Assembly (NCBI GenBank): GCA_963930775.1
Contig: OZ005693.1
Span: 744,001-808,000, forward strand
DNA length: 64,000 nucleotides
Direction: 5' to 3'
Origin: Cliona cf. orientalis
Lineage: Eukaryota > Porifera > Demospongiae > Clionaida > Clionaidae
In this document: positions 49,801 through 59,574 of the stretch, in pieces
Numbering within the stretch: the stretch's first letter is position 1
Layout of the letters: each line of letters starts with the position of its first letter
Position numbers and translations under genes: made by a program
The notes under the pieces: model-generated
Seen by the model: only the letters and a program-made list of their open reading frames with translations
What the model was told of the DNA's origin: nothing
Databases searched by the model: none

Positions 49801-52800
49801 AGCGGTCGAGCGTGACCGTGGCGATCTCGCACCACCTCACGTAGAGCATCCAGACGAGTATCATACCGAAGTGTATGCAGCCACCTTGTCCCAGCTGCCA
49901 CCGACCCGCTATCAAGTACGCGATGACTTGAGCGAGCCAGATCGCGGAGAGGATGAGGTCCGCTATCACGAGCCCCAGGTACACGACCGCGGAAGGGTAG
50001 TGCAGCTTTTTGTTGAAAGAGATGACCAGTATCACTGTACAGCTGCAGATGGTGTTGCAGAGAAGAAGCGTGGAGCCGAGGACGCCGTGTAAGACACGCA
50101 GCCATAGCTCCAAATCGATCGTCGTCTCGTTCGCCATGATGATGGAGGCTGCGATTGACGTGCAATAGAAGTGCGCATGCTCCAAGGAGCTGCCGCGTCA
50201 TTCACGCGCATGCGCATTAGATCTACTTAGCACGAGTAAAGAAACATGTTATCTGGCTGTATTCAGTAGTATAATCATTAAAATTATTTAAAATTAATTT
50301 TTTATGCATGTATAGCTATACTCATGTCCATGCATGATGTTACAGATTTAGTTGCTGTAGCTGTGCAGGTATTAAATTTAGGACAAATTATCTCTTTACT
50401 AGAGCTATCAAAAGGCAATCTGTCTATGCCATTCTTGATCAGTGATAGTTATATAATTGAGAGCTAGCTAGCTGTTTGTTTAAACTTGTAATTTGCAGCT
50501 AAATACAGCAATTGGTACAGTGTGATGAAATCCTCAGGTCAGTCAATCCGGTACTGATCAGAGATCTATTTCTTTGAAATATGACACAATTCTAAGAAAA
50601 GGTAGTGCATTATACACTGCCCGGTACATATGGCAAGTCAATGACATGTGTAATAGGATCACTTCCAAACAGTTCAACACATTTGGTCCAAGTGAAACAA
50701 TGCGTTGCATGCTTACATAATATTATCTCTAAAATTAATATGATATCGTACATAATACAGCTATTAGTATGTTTACATGCATTATTTTGCAGCATTGTCA
50801 CACAATGCGCATGTCGAGCACCTGATCTTACTGTATAACGGTTGTTCAGGTCATTGGTTTTGGTTACGATTGTTTTTCTGGACAATGCTTGCCATGGAGT
50901 CTACCCCACCAGCCTAGCCAGCCACTTCCTTCTTCCCCGGCCATGGCTCCGGACCACCACATTGCCCCCAAAGCTCATGCAATGACTCAGTCTGGTGATC
51001 ACCGCCGCGGTGTCAATTAAGCATAAAAGCTAGAACCGATCCACCAGTCTTCTGGCTCTTCTGAGAAATGCCTTTATGCTGCTCAACTACCCATGCATGC
51101 TTACTATGATCTATGACAAGTTGAAAGTATATACCGTATATACAGCTGCGTATACATATAATAATAATATCATTATAGTGTTTGTGTATGTTTAATATTG
51201 GCTATGTGGTTATTGTATTTGTATGTTTGGATGTTTAGGATTTCCGTCGGTTTATTTAATGTGTTTATTCATCTGGTAGCTAGTGGCTATGTGTGTACGT
51301 CTATAGCATCTGTTTGTAAAAACAAATTGTTACTGTAATAATATATAAACCACATTCATGCAAATATGCATGCAGTTATTCAAAACATGCACCACATAAT
51401 TGTAGCTATGGCATTACCTGATGCCATTGGCCATACATACATTCATTTAGCAGTAGGTAGTGGGCTGGGTTGACTTTATGTTAGAGACTAACAATAATCA
51501 TACTCGAGGTTTGTCACATGTTTTTGGGGGCCACCACAGTTGTCAATGACTGTGGGTGTGTGCTTTGGAGACCACTGAATATTGTTATTCAAACAATGTT
51601 ATTCAAACAATGTTATTCATAACTGTTAGCGACTGTCGCTGAATCTATGGGATGGGAGATTGGTATACAGATTGGTGATGTACATTGACATGATGGTATA
51701 ATACATTGGCACGAGCTCGAGACGGAACAAAACTTAATTAGCTAACTATTAATTTTTTTCGTACATATGGTGCACAACATAATAAACATCAAGTGATTAA
51801 TGATGGCTGGAGGGCCAGATATTTTTTAAAATAATATTGTAAAGGCTTGTAAATAGCCAATAAAAAAAAAGTGGACATGGCATGCACGTATGTGACAAGA
51901 ATTGGTTATACCTCTGTTACATACTGATAACATGACGCGTCCATACTTACTGGCTTGTCAACAGTGAGAGTGTGCGAGTTCAACTTCTCTTCAATAATGC
52001 TGTCCAGACCATTAACGTTGCTACGTGTAGCACAAGCAATACTTGTTTGTCTATCTTCACTCACTGACAGGTTCCTAAGCTGGATATTGTTACTATCTCT
52101 CCTAGATCCAGAAAAGCCGTTTAGTTGACTGGGCTGAGCGCTGTTTCTTCTATCGCCAGTAACACTTAGCAGCAGCATGACACTGGGCCTTCTTGCTGTA
52201 TTATAAGGTCGAACTCTTTGCTTTCGTAGAGCATTAGTGAATATGTCACGAAAATCTTTATTTCTCATGATGATCACAGAGTCGAGGATTGGTCCGAGGA
52301 AGAACACGTAAAGACTAATAAAGTGTACAATTAGAGGGGTCGTCTCATAGATATCATCGACACTTCTGATCGCACTGATCACATAGATTGGTATATGCGT
52401 GATAACCATTGATAGAAAAATGATGAATATCGTGGTCAGCGCTCTTCTGTCACGAGGCTTAAACAGCCGAAATTTTCTAGACCGCCTTCTTGGTCGCGAA
52501 GCATCGGACGACGCCACAGCTTCACTATCTTCGTGGCTTAGATGAGTTGGACTGTCTACGTTTGCCACTTCTGATGTGCCGGGATTTCCTGAGGATGATG
52601 AAGAGGTTGGTTCTTGCGGATTTGTCCCCGTCGCTGAAGAGTCAACCGTACCCAGCTGTCGATTCTTGTACTTCCACCTCTTTCTGAACCCAATGCAGTA
52701 CATGGTGGTGTAAAGCACTGCGGGTAAGACCCCTCCAATCAGCACGAAAACTCCAAACAGTGCAGTGTAGAAAGTGGTACAGGGTCCATCTCCCTCGCAA

Positions 52801-55800
52801 TCTACAGTACAGGTCGAGATCTGTGGGCGGAACAAGTGAGTCCCGAATCCGCTCACGCTCGGTAACACCAGCGCAGCGGGCACGATCCAGGCCAGAATCG
52901 TCATAGTAATTATCAGCGGCTTGCTGTATCGCTTGTAGGTGAAAAATGGAAAGATTACGATCAAGAAACGATCCATTGTCACCACAGCCACTTCGCTCCA
53001 GCGCACGTAGAGCAGCCAGACGAGTATCACGCCGAAAAACGTGCAGGCATCGTCTCCGAGCGTCCAATCTCCAGCGCCAGCGTAGGCCAGGACTGAGAAT
53101 AGCCACGCAACTCCAAGGATGAGGTCTGCAGCCACCAAACCGATACTAATCACAATGGAGGGATAGTGCAGTTTGTTGTTGTAGGCCACGAGCAGTAAGA
53201 TGAGGCAGCTGCCGAGTATACTGCACAGGAGTAGCAGGGACCCCATGGCTCCGTGTACGATGCGCAGCCATAGCTCGAACTCCATCTCGGGCATCGAGTC
53301 GTTTGTTGCCATTACAAACAATAAAGAAGCAGCTCCCCTTGTTCTCGGTAATGAATTGTCGCGCGCTGTTAGTTGGTTTGTGCGTATGCGTGTCCGCCCA
53401 CATTGTGGCTTTGTATAGCCAATAATTGATATTATATTGGGTGGACACTTGATTACATTCTATTCTCCATAATTTTATTATTAGAATTTCTACTCTACTA
53501 TACAACTTTATTCTTGTGAGTTGGCCTCCTCTCCATTTCGATGAATTCGAGTTCCTTCCACTGATACTGTGCTATTGCTATTCACCTTCCCTACCAGTAT
53601 TATACTTTCTTGCGAGACATGCAAGAAAGTTAACCTGACAAAAATCCTTCCTTCTCATGATGATAACAGAATTTATGAGCACGCCAAGAAGAAACGCGTA
53701 GACAGCTGACATGCAGGTGTACCACTAAGGGTGATACGTATAGGGTGTTGATAAGGCCATACCAATTTGAATATATGTTTCTCGGATCCGGCCGGGTCAC
53801 ATTTTGCTGAATTCCAAAAAAAAAAAAAAGGGTGTGGTCAAGTGTTGGCAATAATAAACGCTGTATATCGACATGGCGCATGCGCATAAGTATACTGTCC
53901 TACGTAATCGACGAAAATTAATTAATTTTAGGGCTTTGTTAACGGACATGTGGCTTTTATATTAATTTTATGTCACTGTATTGTGGTTTTGCTTGAACTT
54001 TGCAGTGATAATAATCAGATTCAGATTTTTTTTTTTTTTTTTTGCCTGCCACCCGGGTCTCTTTTGATGGCATGCCTGTCCGAGAAACATATATTCAAAT
54101 TGGTATGGCCTAAGTGTAATACAGATCATTGGTGATGTACATCGACATGATGATATAATATACATTGGCACGACCTCGAGACAGAACAAAACTTAATAAT
54201 TTTTTTTGTACACATGGTGCACAACATAATAAACATCAAGTGATTGATGAGGCCTGGAGGGCCAGATGTTTTTAAAAAATTAATAATAATGTTTAAAGGC
54301 TTGTAAATAGCCAATAAAAAAGTGGACATGGCGTGCACATATGTGACAAGAATTGGTTATACCTCTGTTACATACTGATAACATGACTCGTCCATACTTA
54401 CTGGCTTGTCAACAGTGAGAGTGTGCGAGTTCGACTTCTCTTCAATAATGCTGTCCAGACCATTAATGTTACTACGTGTAGCACAAGCAATACTTGTTTG
54501 TCTATCTTCACTCACTGACAGGTTCCTAAGCTGTATATTGTTACTATCTCTCCTAGATCCTGAAAAGCCGTTTAGTTGACCGGGTTGAGTGCTGTTTCTT
54601 CTGTCGCCAGTGACACTTAGCAGCAGCATGACACTGGGCCTTCTTGCAGTATTGTAAGGTCGAATTTTTTGCTTTCGTAGAGCGTTAGTGAATATGTCAC
54701 GAAAATCTTTATTTCTCATGATGATCACAGAATCGAAGATTGGCCCAAGGAAGAATATGTAAAGACTAACAAAGTGTACAATCAGATGGATTGTCTCATA
54801 GATATCACCGACACCTTTGATCGCACTGAGCACGGAGATCGGTATATGCGTGATAACCATTGATAGAAAAATGATGAATATCGTGGTCAGTGCTCTTCTG
54901 TCACGAGGATTAAACAGCCGAAATTTTCTAGATCGCCTTCTTGGTCGTGAGTCATTGGATGACGCCACAGCTTGACTCTCTTCATAGCTTAGATGACTTG
55001 GACTGTCTATGTTTGCCGCTTCTGATGTGCCGGGATTTCCTGAGGATGATGAATCTTGCGGATTTATCCCCGCCACTGAAGAGTCAACCGTACCCAGCTG
55101 TCGATTCTTGTACTTCCATCTCTTTCTGAACCCAATGCAGTACATGGTGGTGTAAAGTACTGCGGGTAAGACCCCTCCAATCAGCACGAAAACTCCGAAC
55201 AGTGCAGAGAAGAAAGTGGTACAGGGTCCATCTTCCTCGCAATCTATGATACAGGACGAGAGCTGTGGGCTGAACAGGTAACTCCCGAATCCGCTCACGC
55301 TCGGTAGCATCAGCGCAGCGGGCACGATCCAGGCCAGGATCGTCATAGTAATCATCAGCGGCTTGCTGTATCGCTTGTAGGTGAAAAATGGAAAGATTAC
55401 GATCAAGAAACGATCCATTGTCACCACGGCCACTTCGCTCCAGCGCACGTAGAGCAGCCAGACGAGCATCACGCCGAAAAACGTGCAGGCATCGTCTCCG
55501 AGCGTCCAATCTCCAGCGCCAGCGTAGGCCAGGACTGAGAATAGCCACGCAATGGCAAGGATGAGGTCTGAAGCCACCAAACCGATGCTAATCACGATGG
55601 AGGGATAGTGCAGTTTCTTGTTGTAGGCCACGAGCAGTAGGACGAGGCAGCTGCCGAGTAAACTGCACAGGAGTAGCAGGGACCCCATGGCTCCGTGTAC
55701 AATGCGCAGCCATAGCTCGAGCTCGTCGATCGAGTCATTTGCTGCCATTATAAACAATAAAGAAGCAGCTCCCCCTTGTTCTCGGTAATGAATTGTCGCG

Positions 55801-58800
55801 CGCTGTTAGTTGGTTTTGTGCGTATGCGTGTCCGCCCACATTGTGGCGTTTTATAGCCAATAATTGAGCTAGTAGTTGTAGTAACAGTGAGACTATGAAT
55901 AATGTTATATAATATAACAGGGAATTTTTTTGCAGTTTTGGGTATGCTGTTCGACAGCCTTGTGCTCATATAAAAATATATATGGTTCGGATAAAAATAA
56001 CTTAAAGAATGGTACACCACACACACGTACACGTACACATACACACACACCACACACACACCAATACACACATGGAATCACAGGAACAAAACATACGTAC
56101 ACACATACATATAATATCACGTCAAACTAGGTCTTGGGGTGGAATGGTCTATAGTTTTATGCAGCGGCACCTCTCCATTGGCCAAGGGACCAATACTGAC
56201 GACGGTAACCGTGGTGGTGTCGTGCGCTTCACCGCCCAAGTTCGACGCTTGGCTCTCGTTGCTAGCAGACTTGTGCAAGTTATATAAGTGATTTAGCTGT
56301 TGAGAGTTTGAATTGGGTACCTCAGCGTGGTTACTGATGTCTTCAGTGTGTGCCATCCTTCTGCAGAACAGCAACTTTATACAAGTTCTGAAATCTTTCG
56401 TTCTTATAATGACAAATGGATCAAGTGCGGAAGCCGAGAGTAGTAGCTCAATGATGATGTAATGGACATAGATCGATATTCGACAGTGCAGGTTGAAGTT
56501 TAGTGCCCGTACGATTTGATTCAGATATGCAGGCAATCCCGTCACAAGAACCGTTACCATGATGAGTACAAAGGTCACCAGTGCCCTTCTCTCTCGGCTC
56601 GGAAGCTGCTGATGCTGTGCAATAGGTTGCCTCACGATCGCACCGCTGGCAACTTGTGTCGACACTTGGCCGAGGAGTAACATAGTTGGGCGGAGCCTTC
56701 TCGCTCTGTAGTACATCCAGGAGTAGACTCCTATGGGAACTGCTGAACCAAAAATGAATATTGATGTGAAGTAGAACAGGTAGAAAAGTTTACATATATT
56801 GTCATTTTGGTCACAGCCTACGAAGCACGTCGGCATATTATCACGGAGTTCAGCGATACCAAAGCCTGATTGTGAGAGGACGGGAAGGGAAAAAACGAGT
56901 GGGATCACCCATGCCAGAAATGTCAGGACTACTAGGATTTTCTTGCTGTACTTCTTGTAGGAGAATGGGAACCGGACCGTGCTGAATCGGTCGACGCACA
57001 GTATGGCCATGATGAGCCAGCGGGTCATGAGGAACTGGAAAGAGAAGGTACCAAAAAACACGCAGCCTCCGTCCATAAACACCCAGTCCTGTGCTGCAGC
57101 CGTGACCAACACTGGAAAGGTGAACGTCACGGTGAGTAGAATATCCACCACCACCACGCTCAGAGACACCATGATCGATCGACGGCGGAGCTGCTTGTAC
57201 CGCGCCACGAGCAGTAGCACCAGACCGTTGGCTAGCAGACTTAGCAGCACTATCACGCTGAGGACTACGATGTGTAGGATCTCCGCTTCGAGTGGCGTAT
57301 CTTCGAGAGAGTAACAGGATAGGTTGTTGGACATGACTGGATCCGAAATCAAACGATCGAGGCGACCGTTCCTGGTGGTGGCACTGGGTATTGGACGGTC
57401 GTTGTGTCTTTAGTGTCTTAATAGCGACGATCGGAGCATGTTGTTAGGGTTTTCTTGAAGAAGAGATGGCGGTAGGTAGGGTAGATTGTGATAGATCGCC
57501 GCCTTCTTGCTGTTCACGAAGCGCCGTAACAGTCTAGTTTCCCGTGTTACTCTTCAGTCCACCAAGCAAGCCCCGCCCCTTAGCGTGTGTCAGCATACCA
57601 TTGCACCATTTTTGGTGTTGTCAATGTTGGAGATGTTGAGCCATGCTGCAACTAGTGGTAGAATAGAAAGAATAATAAACGGATAGTATATCGTGGCTGA
57701 AAACTGTTTTTAACAGCACAACAAAAGCCTCGGATATTTGATAGCTACACTGCAATAATGGCGGCTTGTTTATCTCTGAGATCGTATTTGCTTTGCTATG
57801 TAAAGCAAGTACAATCCTCACCCCGCCACCCCCCCCCCCCCCCCCACACACACACACATCATCGATTGGGGTGCTTTCAAATTGGAGTACATGAGATGCA
57901 TGTTCAAGTTTGTTTGTCCATGATCCCCTTTCATCATTAGGCTCCCCTATAACTATCATCTACACTCATCCCATAGCCGATAATAATTTAAAACTTTTGT
58001 TGCTAGGCCATTACAAACATACAAACATACACACATGCATATGCACACAGTCCCAAGCAGGAGAAAGCTCAGATGGGCCTTCTCTGTGTCATTCTCTCTC
58101 TCATCATGATGAAACGAGGAAACATCACAGAAGGTAATAACTTTTTATAATAACACGGCATAACTATAATGTTCCAGTAGCCTCGTCCCCAGGCCCTCCC
58201 TTCCATTATTTCACTCGGGCCGGTCAGAGACAGGGCTGATAATTATTATTTTAATCTTTCGCTGATTTATATTTCACAGAGCAGCTGTGGAATTGCCTTA
58301 AGAGACTGGGGCTCTCACCAGACTCCAAGTGAGTAGGTAGCTATCACATAATTTTGTTTTAATTGACAGTCATTTTCAGAATTTTCCTTTTTTGGTTGAA
58401 TGTTTAAGCATCCTTATGGTGGTCTCTTGGTGACGGATGGTGTCGTTGTGTAGTTGGAGACAAGGAGGAGGGGAGAAAAGAGGGAGAGAGAGAGAGAGAG
58501 AGAGAGAGCTGGTCAGCTGACCACTGCATGTGTTCGAGGTCTACTATGTCATTCTATTGTGGTGAAAACAGCTACATATGCATCCTTGGAGGTGTTCCCC
58601 CCACCCCATCCCTCCCTCCCTCCCTCCCTCCATCCGCTGGCCATGGCTATCTTCACTCTTCACTGATGGGAACAGTGAAGTCTGTTGTTGGTGTCGTGTT
58701 TCGCTGGCCGCGCCCTCCCACATACTAGTATTGCATGCTGTATAATAATAATTATACATGTTGGCAGTTTGTAGCAGCCTTGTCGGCATAATTGCATTAA

Positions 58801-59574
58801 TGCAGTGTTTGCAGTTTTGCTTGCATACCACACACACACTTACACACGTGCCTACACACAGACACACACAGACACACACACACACACTCACCACTGTACG
58901 TACGCCCATACAATTATTATTAACTGTTTCCTGTTCTACTTATTAGGTGAACAGTTTCAGGTTTTTTAATTGATCATCCCCTTCCCTCTTCCTCTTGCCA
59001 CACGTCATACACTCACACACTCACACTCACTCATTGTAGCTCACACTCCACATTTGGTGACGTGAAGAGACTCATAACAAAAGATTTTGTCGACCAAATG
59101 TGAGTTCACCTTCATGAACAAGCTAAGGAGTAAACCCCTACATAATTAAGCTAACCATAGGAAATATCGATAGAATTCAAAGGCCACTTCCAGTTTATGG
59201 TCGGCCGGGGTAATAATTGGTCACTAGGTCGGTGGCGGTGTTTATGAGAATTATTTATGATTGTTTAGACTGAAGTTGTGATTAATAATGATGAGGTCCA
59301 TTATTAGATCACATCACGTCACCACAGATCCCTTGATCTCCCCCTCTCTCTCTCTCTCCCCCTCCCCCCCCCCTCTCTCTCTCTCTCTCCTTCCCTCAGG
59401 TATCTTGATCGTGAACGCACAGCTGCAGGGGAGAGCTATCTTGTTCGCTACAGCTGGGGACCTCATGCCCAGGTGGAGCTTGATAAACGAGAGGTGTTAG
59501 CAATAGTCTCTGAGATCTACGAAGGAGACCTCTCTCAGTGGGAGAGGCAGTTTAGTGATATTCTTGACAACTGA
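46804..59574 (+). CDS. NSMCE3: MAGE homology domain protein, NSMCE3-like, 268 aa, with giant intron
   Basis: Nine exons: 46804-46899, 46959-47057, 48071-48134, 48199-48278, 48427-48527, 58051-58133, 58280-58328, 59040-59099, 59400-59574; 269 codons with stop and every phase agrees, including across the 9,523-bp fifth intron. The MAGE homology domain is complete in order: VSEMVRYLL, VRRKELLDKVL, SRAFPIIFSEANDQLKKVFG, YYVLINTLP, then after the giant intron MGLLCVILSLIMMKRGNITE, LWNCLKRLG, FGDVKRLITKDFV, YLDRER, YLVRYSWGPHAQVELDKREV. The N-terminal 60 residues are Ser/Arg- and Glu-rich and probably disordered. A single MAGE gene in a non-mammal most likely corresponds to NSMCE3, the MAGE subunit of the SMC5/6 complex that partners the RING protein NSMCE1 in DNA repair. 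Four GPCR genes lie in intron 5 on the opposite strand. Confidence 0.92.
48528..48985 (+). other. Left part of NSMCE3-like intron 5, before the GPCRs
   Basis: Intron donor GTAAGATA at 48528. AT-rich; includes the 3' flank of GPCR 1. From about 48831 onwards the sequence is duplicated at 53439-53745. No other gene seen. Confidence 0.5.
48986..50137 (-). CDS. Rhodopsin-like 7TM receptor 1, intronless, 383 aa
   Basis: Start taken at MANETTIDLELW (ATG 50137), which aligns with the starts of the neighbouring receptors; an in-frame ATG 48 bp upstream (MEHAHF) is an alternative. Seven hydrophobic segments. TM1 lies in VLGSTLLLCNTICSCTVIL, TM2 in VYLGLVIADLILSAIW (the LxxAD motif of class A receptors), TM3 ends in DRF in place of DRY, TM5 is followed by a basic loop (GRRKKRKQ), and TM7 has NSVIIM instead of NPxxY. 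Cys before TM3 (GGCIHFG) and several Cys in loop 2 (CTVYC) allow the usual disulphide. The ligand is unknown; related to sponge-type class A-like or cAMP/glutamate-like receptors, not resolved. Most similar to receptors 2 and 3. Lies inside intron 5 of the NSMCE3-like gene, antisense. An NRF1-like palindrome sits about 70 bp upstream (50206-50215). Confidence 0.88.
   Translation of the reverse strand: MANETTIDLELWLRVLHGVLGSTLLLCNTICSCTVILVISFNKKLHYPSAVVYLGLVIADLILSAIWLAQVIAYLIAGRWQLGQGGCIHFGMILVWMLYVRWCEIATVTLDRFLAAVLPFAKYKMFHKRFLVAATILAWVAPALLVLPSVFGFGNLSFRPQLSACTVYCEQNYSCVGYYTMLFLIFQIIGVVLPFILYVTLYCIGRRKKRKQNNSTLLGTAQASINTHNNVTQLKTVTRTIINHDHQVMTTVTAKIPAHVEYAKSAENCSIDAESSNSSPHLPNQLERNSSTTTTTSFRTSLSIFVTMILTHIPIYCTSVLEHFGNLYVSIPLVVHLSAVYAFLLGVLINSVIIMRSKDFRQVNFLACLARKYNTGREDDSAR
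50138..51905. other. Spacer between GPCR 1 and GPCR 2
   Basis: Starts with the promoter side of GPCR 1 (GCGCATGCGC at 50206-50215). A GC-rich island at about 50885-51030 has several ATGs but frames close within 25 codons. From about 51656 the sequence matches the 3' flank of GPCR 3 (54120-54356). No gene supported. Confidence 0.5.
51906..53312 (-). CDS. Rhodopsin-like 7TM receptor 2, intronless, 468 aa
   Basis: ATG 53312 (MATNDSMPEMEFELW). Seven membrane segments with LVAADLILGVAW in TM2, DRFLIVIFPF after TM3 (DRF for DRY), Cys at GDDACTFFG and CTVDCEGDGPC for the extracellular disulphide, a long third cytoplasmic loop rich in Ser/Pro and ending in basic RRRSRKFRLFKPRDRRA before TM6, and DSVIIMRNKDFR at TM7 where NPxxY is expected. 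The cytoplasmic tail of about 115 residues is Ser/Asn-rich (SRRDSNNIQLRNLSVSE) with probable phosphorylation sites, and much longer than in receptor 1. Nearly identical to receptor 3 over TM1-TM5. Ligand unknown. Confidence 0.92.
   Translation of the reverse strand: MATNDSMPEMEFELWLRIVHGAMGSLLLLCSILGSCLILLLVAYNNKLHYPSIVISIGLVAADLILGVAWLFSVLAYAGAGDWTLGDDACTFFGVILVWLLYVRWSEVAVVTMDRFLIVIFPFFTYKRYSKPLIITMTILAWIVPAALVLPSVSGFGTHLFRPQISTCTVDCEGDGPCTTFYTALFGVFVLIGGVLPAVLYTTMYCIGFRKRWKYKNRQLGTVDSSATGTNPQEPTSSSSSGNPGTSEVANVDSPTHLSHEDSEAVASSDASRPRRRSRKFRLFKPRDRRALTTIFIIFLSMVITHIPIYVISAIRSVDDIYETTPLIVHFISLYVFFLGPILDSVIIMRNKDFRDIFTNALRKQRVRPYNTARRPSVMLLLSVTGDRRNSAQPSQLNGFSGSRRDSNNIQLRNLSVSEDRQTSIACATRSNVNGLDSIIEEKLNSHTLTVDKPVSMDASCYQYVTEV
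53439..53745 (-). pseudogene. Truncated copy of GPCR 1 tail (TM7 to 3' UTR)
   Basis: Matches 48831-49140, which covers the end of GPCR 1 (TM7, cytoplasmic tail) and its 3' flank. On the minus strand it keeps GVLINSVIIM-type and ARKYN-type coding but has a 13-bp deletion near the stop (the TGGCACTATCATC block is missing) and lacks all of TM1-TM6. It marks an earlier tandem duplication of receptor 1 that was mostly deleted. Confidence 0.85.
53754..54111. mobile_element. Non-autonomous inverted-repeat element, ~358 bp
   Basis: The terminal 33 bp are perfect inverted repeats: AGGCCATACCAATTTGAATA at the left, TATTCAAATTGGTATGGCCT at the right, continuing with TATGTTTCTCGG and its complement. Inside are A- and T-runs (53818-53830, 54028-54043) next to the arms and a GCGCATGCGC palindrome at 53876-53885. 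No ORF, so a MITE. Target duplication is unclear. Unlike the CCGTA elements. Confidence 0.8.
54357..55748 (-). CDS. Rhodopsin-like 7TM receptor 3, intronless, 463 aa
   Basis: ATG 55748 (MAANDSIDELELW). Same layout as receptor 2: TM2 with LVASDLILAIAW, DRFLIVIFPF, GDDACTFFG, CIIDCEEDGPC, TM6 preceded by RRRSRKFRLFNPRDRRA, DSVIIMRNKDFR at TM7, and the same Ser/Asn-rich tail ending in YQYVTEV. It is five residues shorter, mainly in the third loop (a Ser-rich stretch is missing). TM1-TM3 and the tail are nearly identical to receptor 2, while the extracellular stretch before TM7 differs (GVGDIYETIHLI against SVDDIYETTPLI). Very recent tandem duplicate or gene conversion. Ligand unknown. Confidence 0.92.
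   Translation of the reverse strand: MAANDSIDELELWLRIVHGAMGSLLLLCSLLGSCLVLLLVAYNKKLHYPSIVISIGLVASDLILAIAWLFSVLAYAGAGDWTLGDDACTFFGVMLVWLLYVRWSEVAVVTMDRFLIVIFPFFTYKRYSKPLMITMTILAWIVPAALMLPSVSGFGSYLFSPQLSSCIIDCEEDGPCTTFFSALFGVFVLIGGVLPAVLYTTMYCIGFRKRWKYKNRQLGTVDSSVAGINPQDSSSSGNPGTSEAANIDSPSHLSYEESQAVASSNDSRPRRRSRKFRLFNPRDRRALTTIFIIFLSMVITHIPISVLSAIKGVGDIYETIHLIVHFVSLYIFFLGPIFDSVIIMRNKDFRDIFTNALRKQKIRPYNTARRPSVMLLLSVTGDRRNSTQPGQLNGFSGSRRDSNNIQLRNLSVSEDRQTSIACATRSNINGLDSIIEEKSNSHTLTVDKPVSMDESCYQYVTEV
55749..56116. other. Spacer between GPCR 3 and GPCR 4
   Basis: The first ~110 bp are the duplicated 5' flank shared with receptor 2 (GAATTGTCGCGCGCTGTTAG). A CA-rich microsatellite (ACACAC, ACGTACAC) fills about 56011-56110. 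No gene seen. Confidence 0.6.
56117..57334 (-). CDS. Rhodopsin-like 7TM receptor 4, intronless, 405 aa
   Basis: ATG 57334 (MSNNLSCYSLEDTPLEAEIL). Seven hydrophobic segments: TM1 HIVVLSVIVLLSLLANGLVL with the class A GN-like ANG, TM2 with VVVDILLTVTF, TM3 ending DRFSTVRFPFSYKKYSKK, a basic third loop (PSRERRALVTFVLIM into TM6) and DPFVIIRTKDFR at TM7, closest of the four to DPxxY. Cys in GGCVFFG and CFVGC. Asn-Leu-Ser near the N-terminus is a possible glycosylation site. Diverged from receptors 1-3 but sharing the KYSKK and KDFR cores, so an older member of the same family. Expression antisense to its host gene is likely. Confidence 0.9.
   Translation of the reverse strand: MSNNLSCYSLEDTPLEAEILHIVVLSVIVLLSLLANGLVLLLVARYKQLRRRSIMVSLSVVVVDILLTVTFTFPVLVTAAAQDWVFMDGGCVFFGTFSFQFLMTRWLIMAILCVDRFSTVRFPFSYKKYSKKILVVLTFLAWVIPLVFSLPVLSQSGFGIAELRDNMPTCFVGCDQNDNICKLFYLFYFTSIFIFGSAVPIGVYSWMYYRARRLRPTMLLLGQVSTQVASGAIVRQPIAQHQQLPSRERRALVTFVLIMVTVLVTGLPAYLNQIVRALNFNLHCRISIYVHYIIIELLLSASALDPFVIIRTKDFRTCIKLLFCRRMAHTEDISNHAEVPNSNSQQLNHLYNLHKSASNESQASNLGGEAHDTTTVTVVSIGPLANGEVPLHKTIDHSTPRPSLT
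57335..58050. other. Right part of NSMCE3-like intron 5
   Basis: Promoter side of GPCR 4 followed by AT-rich intron. A C run with CACACA (about 57826-57856) is the only repeat. Ends at the acceptor ATGCACACAG before exon 58051. No other gene. Confidence 0.5.
58329..59039 (+). other. Intron 7 of the NSMCE3-like gene
   Basis: Contains GAGAGA (about 58479-58509), CCCTCCCTCC and CACACA simple repeats. No gene seen. Confidence 0.6.

Larger units (their letters stand above)
53313..54356. other. Spacer between GPCR 2 and GPCR 3
   Basis: Holds the duplicated 5' flank of receptor 2 (to about 53438), a broken GPCR tail (53439-53745), an inverted-repeat element (53754-54111) and the duplicated 3' flank of receptor 3 (54120-54356). 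No further gene seen. Confidence 0.6.

Noticed and set aside
49757-50092. Plus-strand open frame opposite GPCR 1, and similar ones opposite GPCR 2-4
   Set aside because: These mirror the coding strand's codon bias; the receptor frames have full 7TM patterns and the antisense frames do not.
50885-51030. GC-rich island with several ATGs in the GPCR spacer
   Set aside because: Frames close within 25 codons or less and no donor site extends them convincingly.
54028-54043. T run and the matching A run at 53818-53830 as retrotransposon poly-A tails
   Set aside because: They sit symmetrically just inside perfect inverted ends, as expected for a foldback element, and no reverse transcriptase remnant is present.
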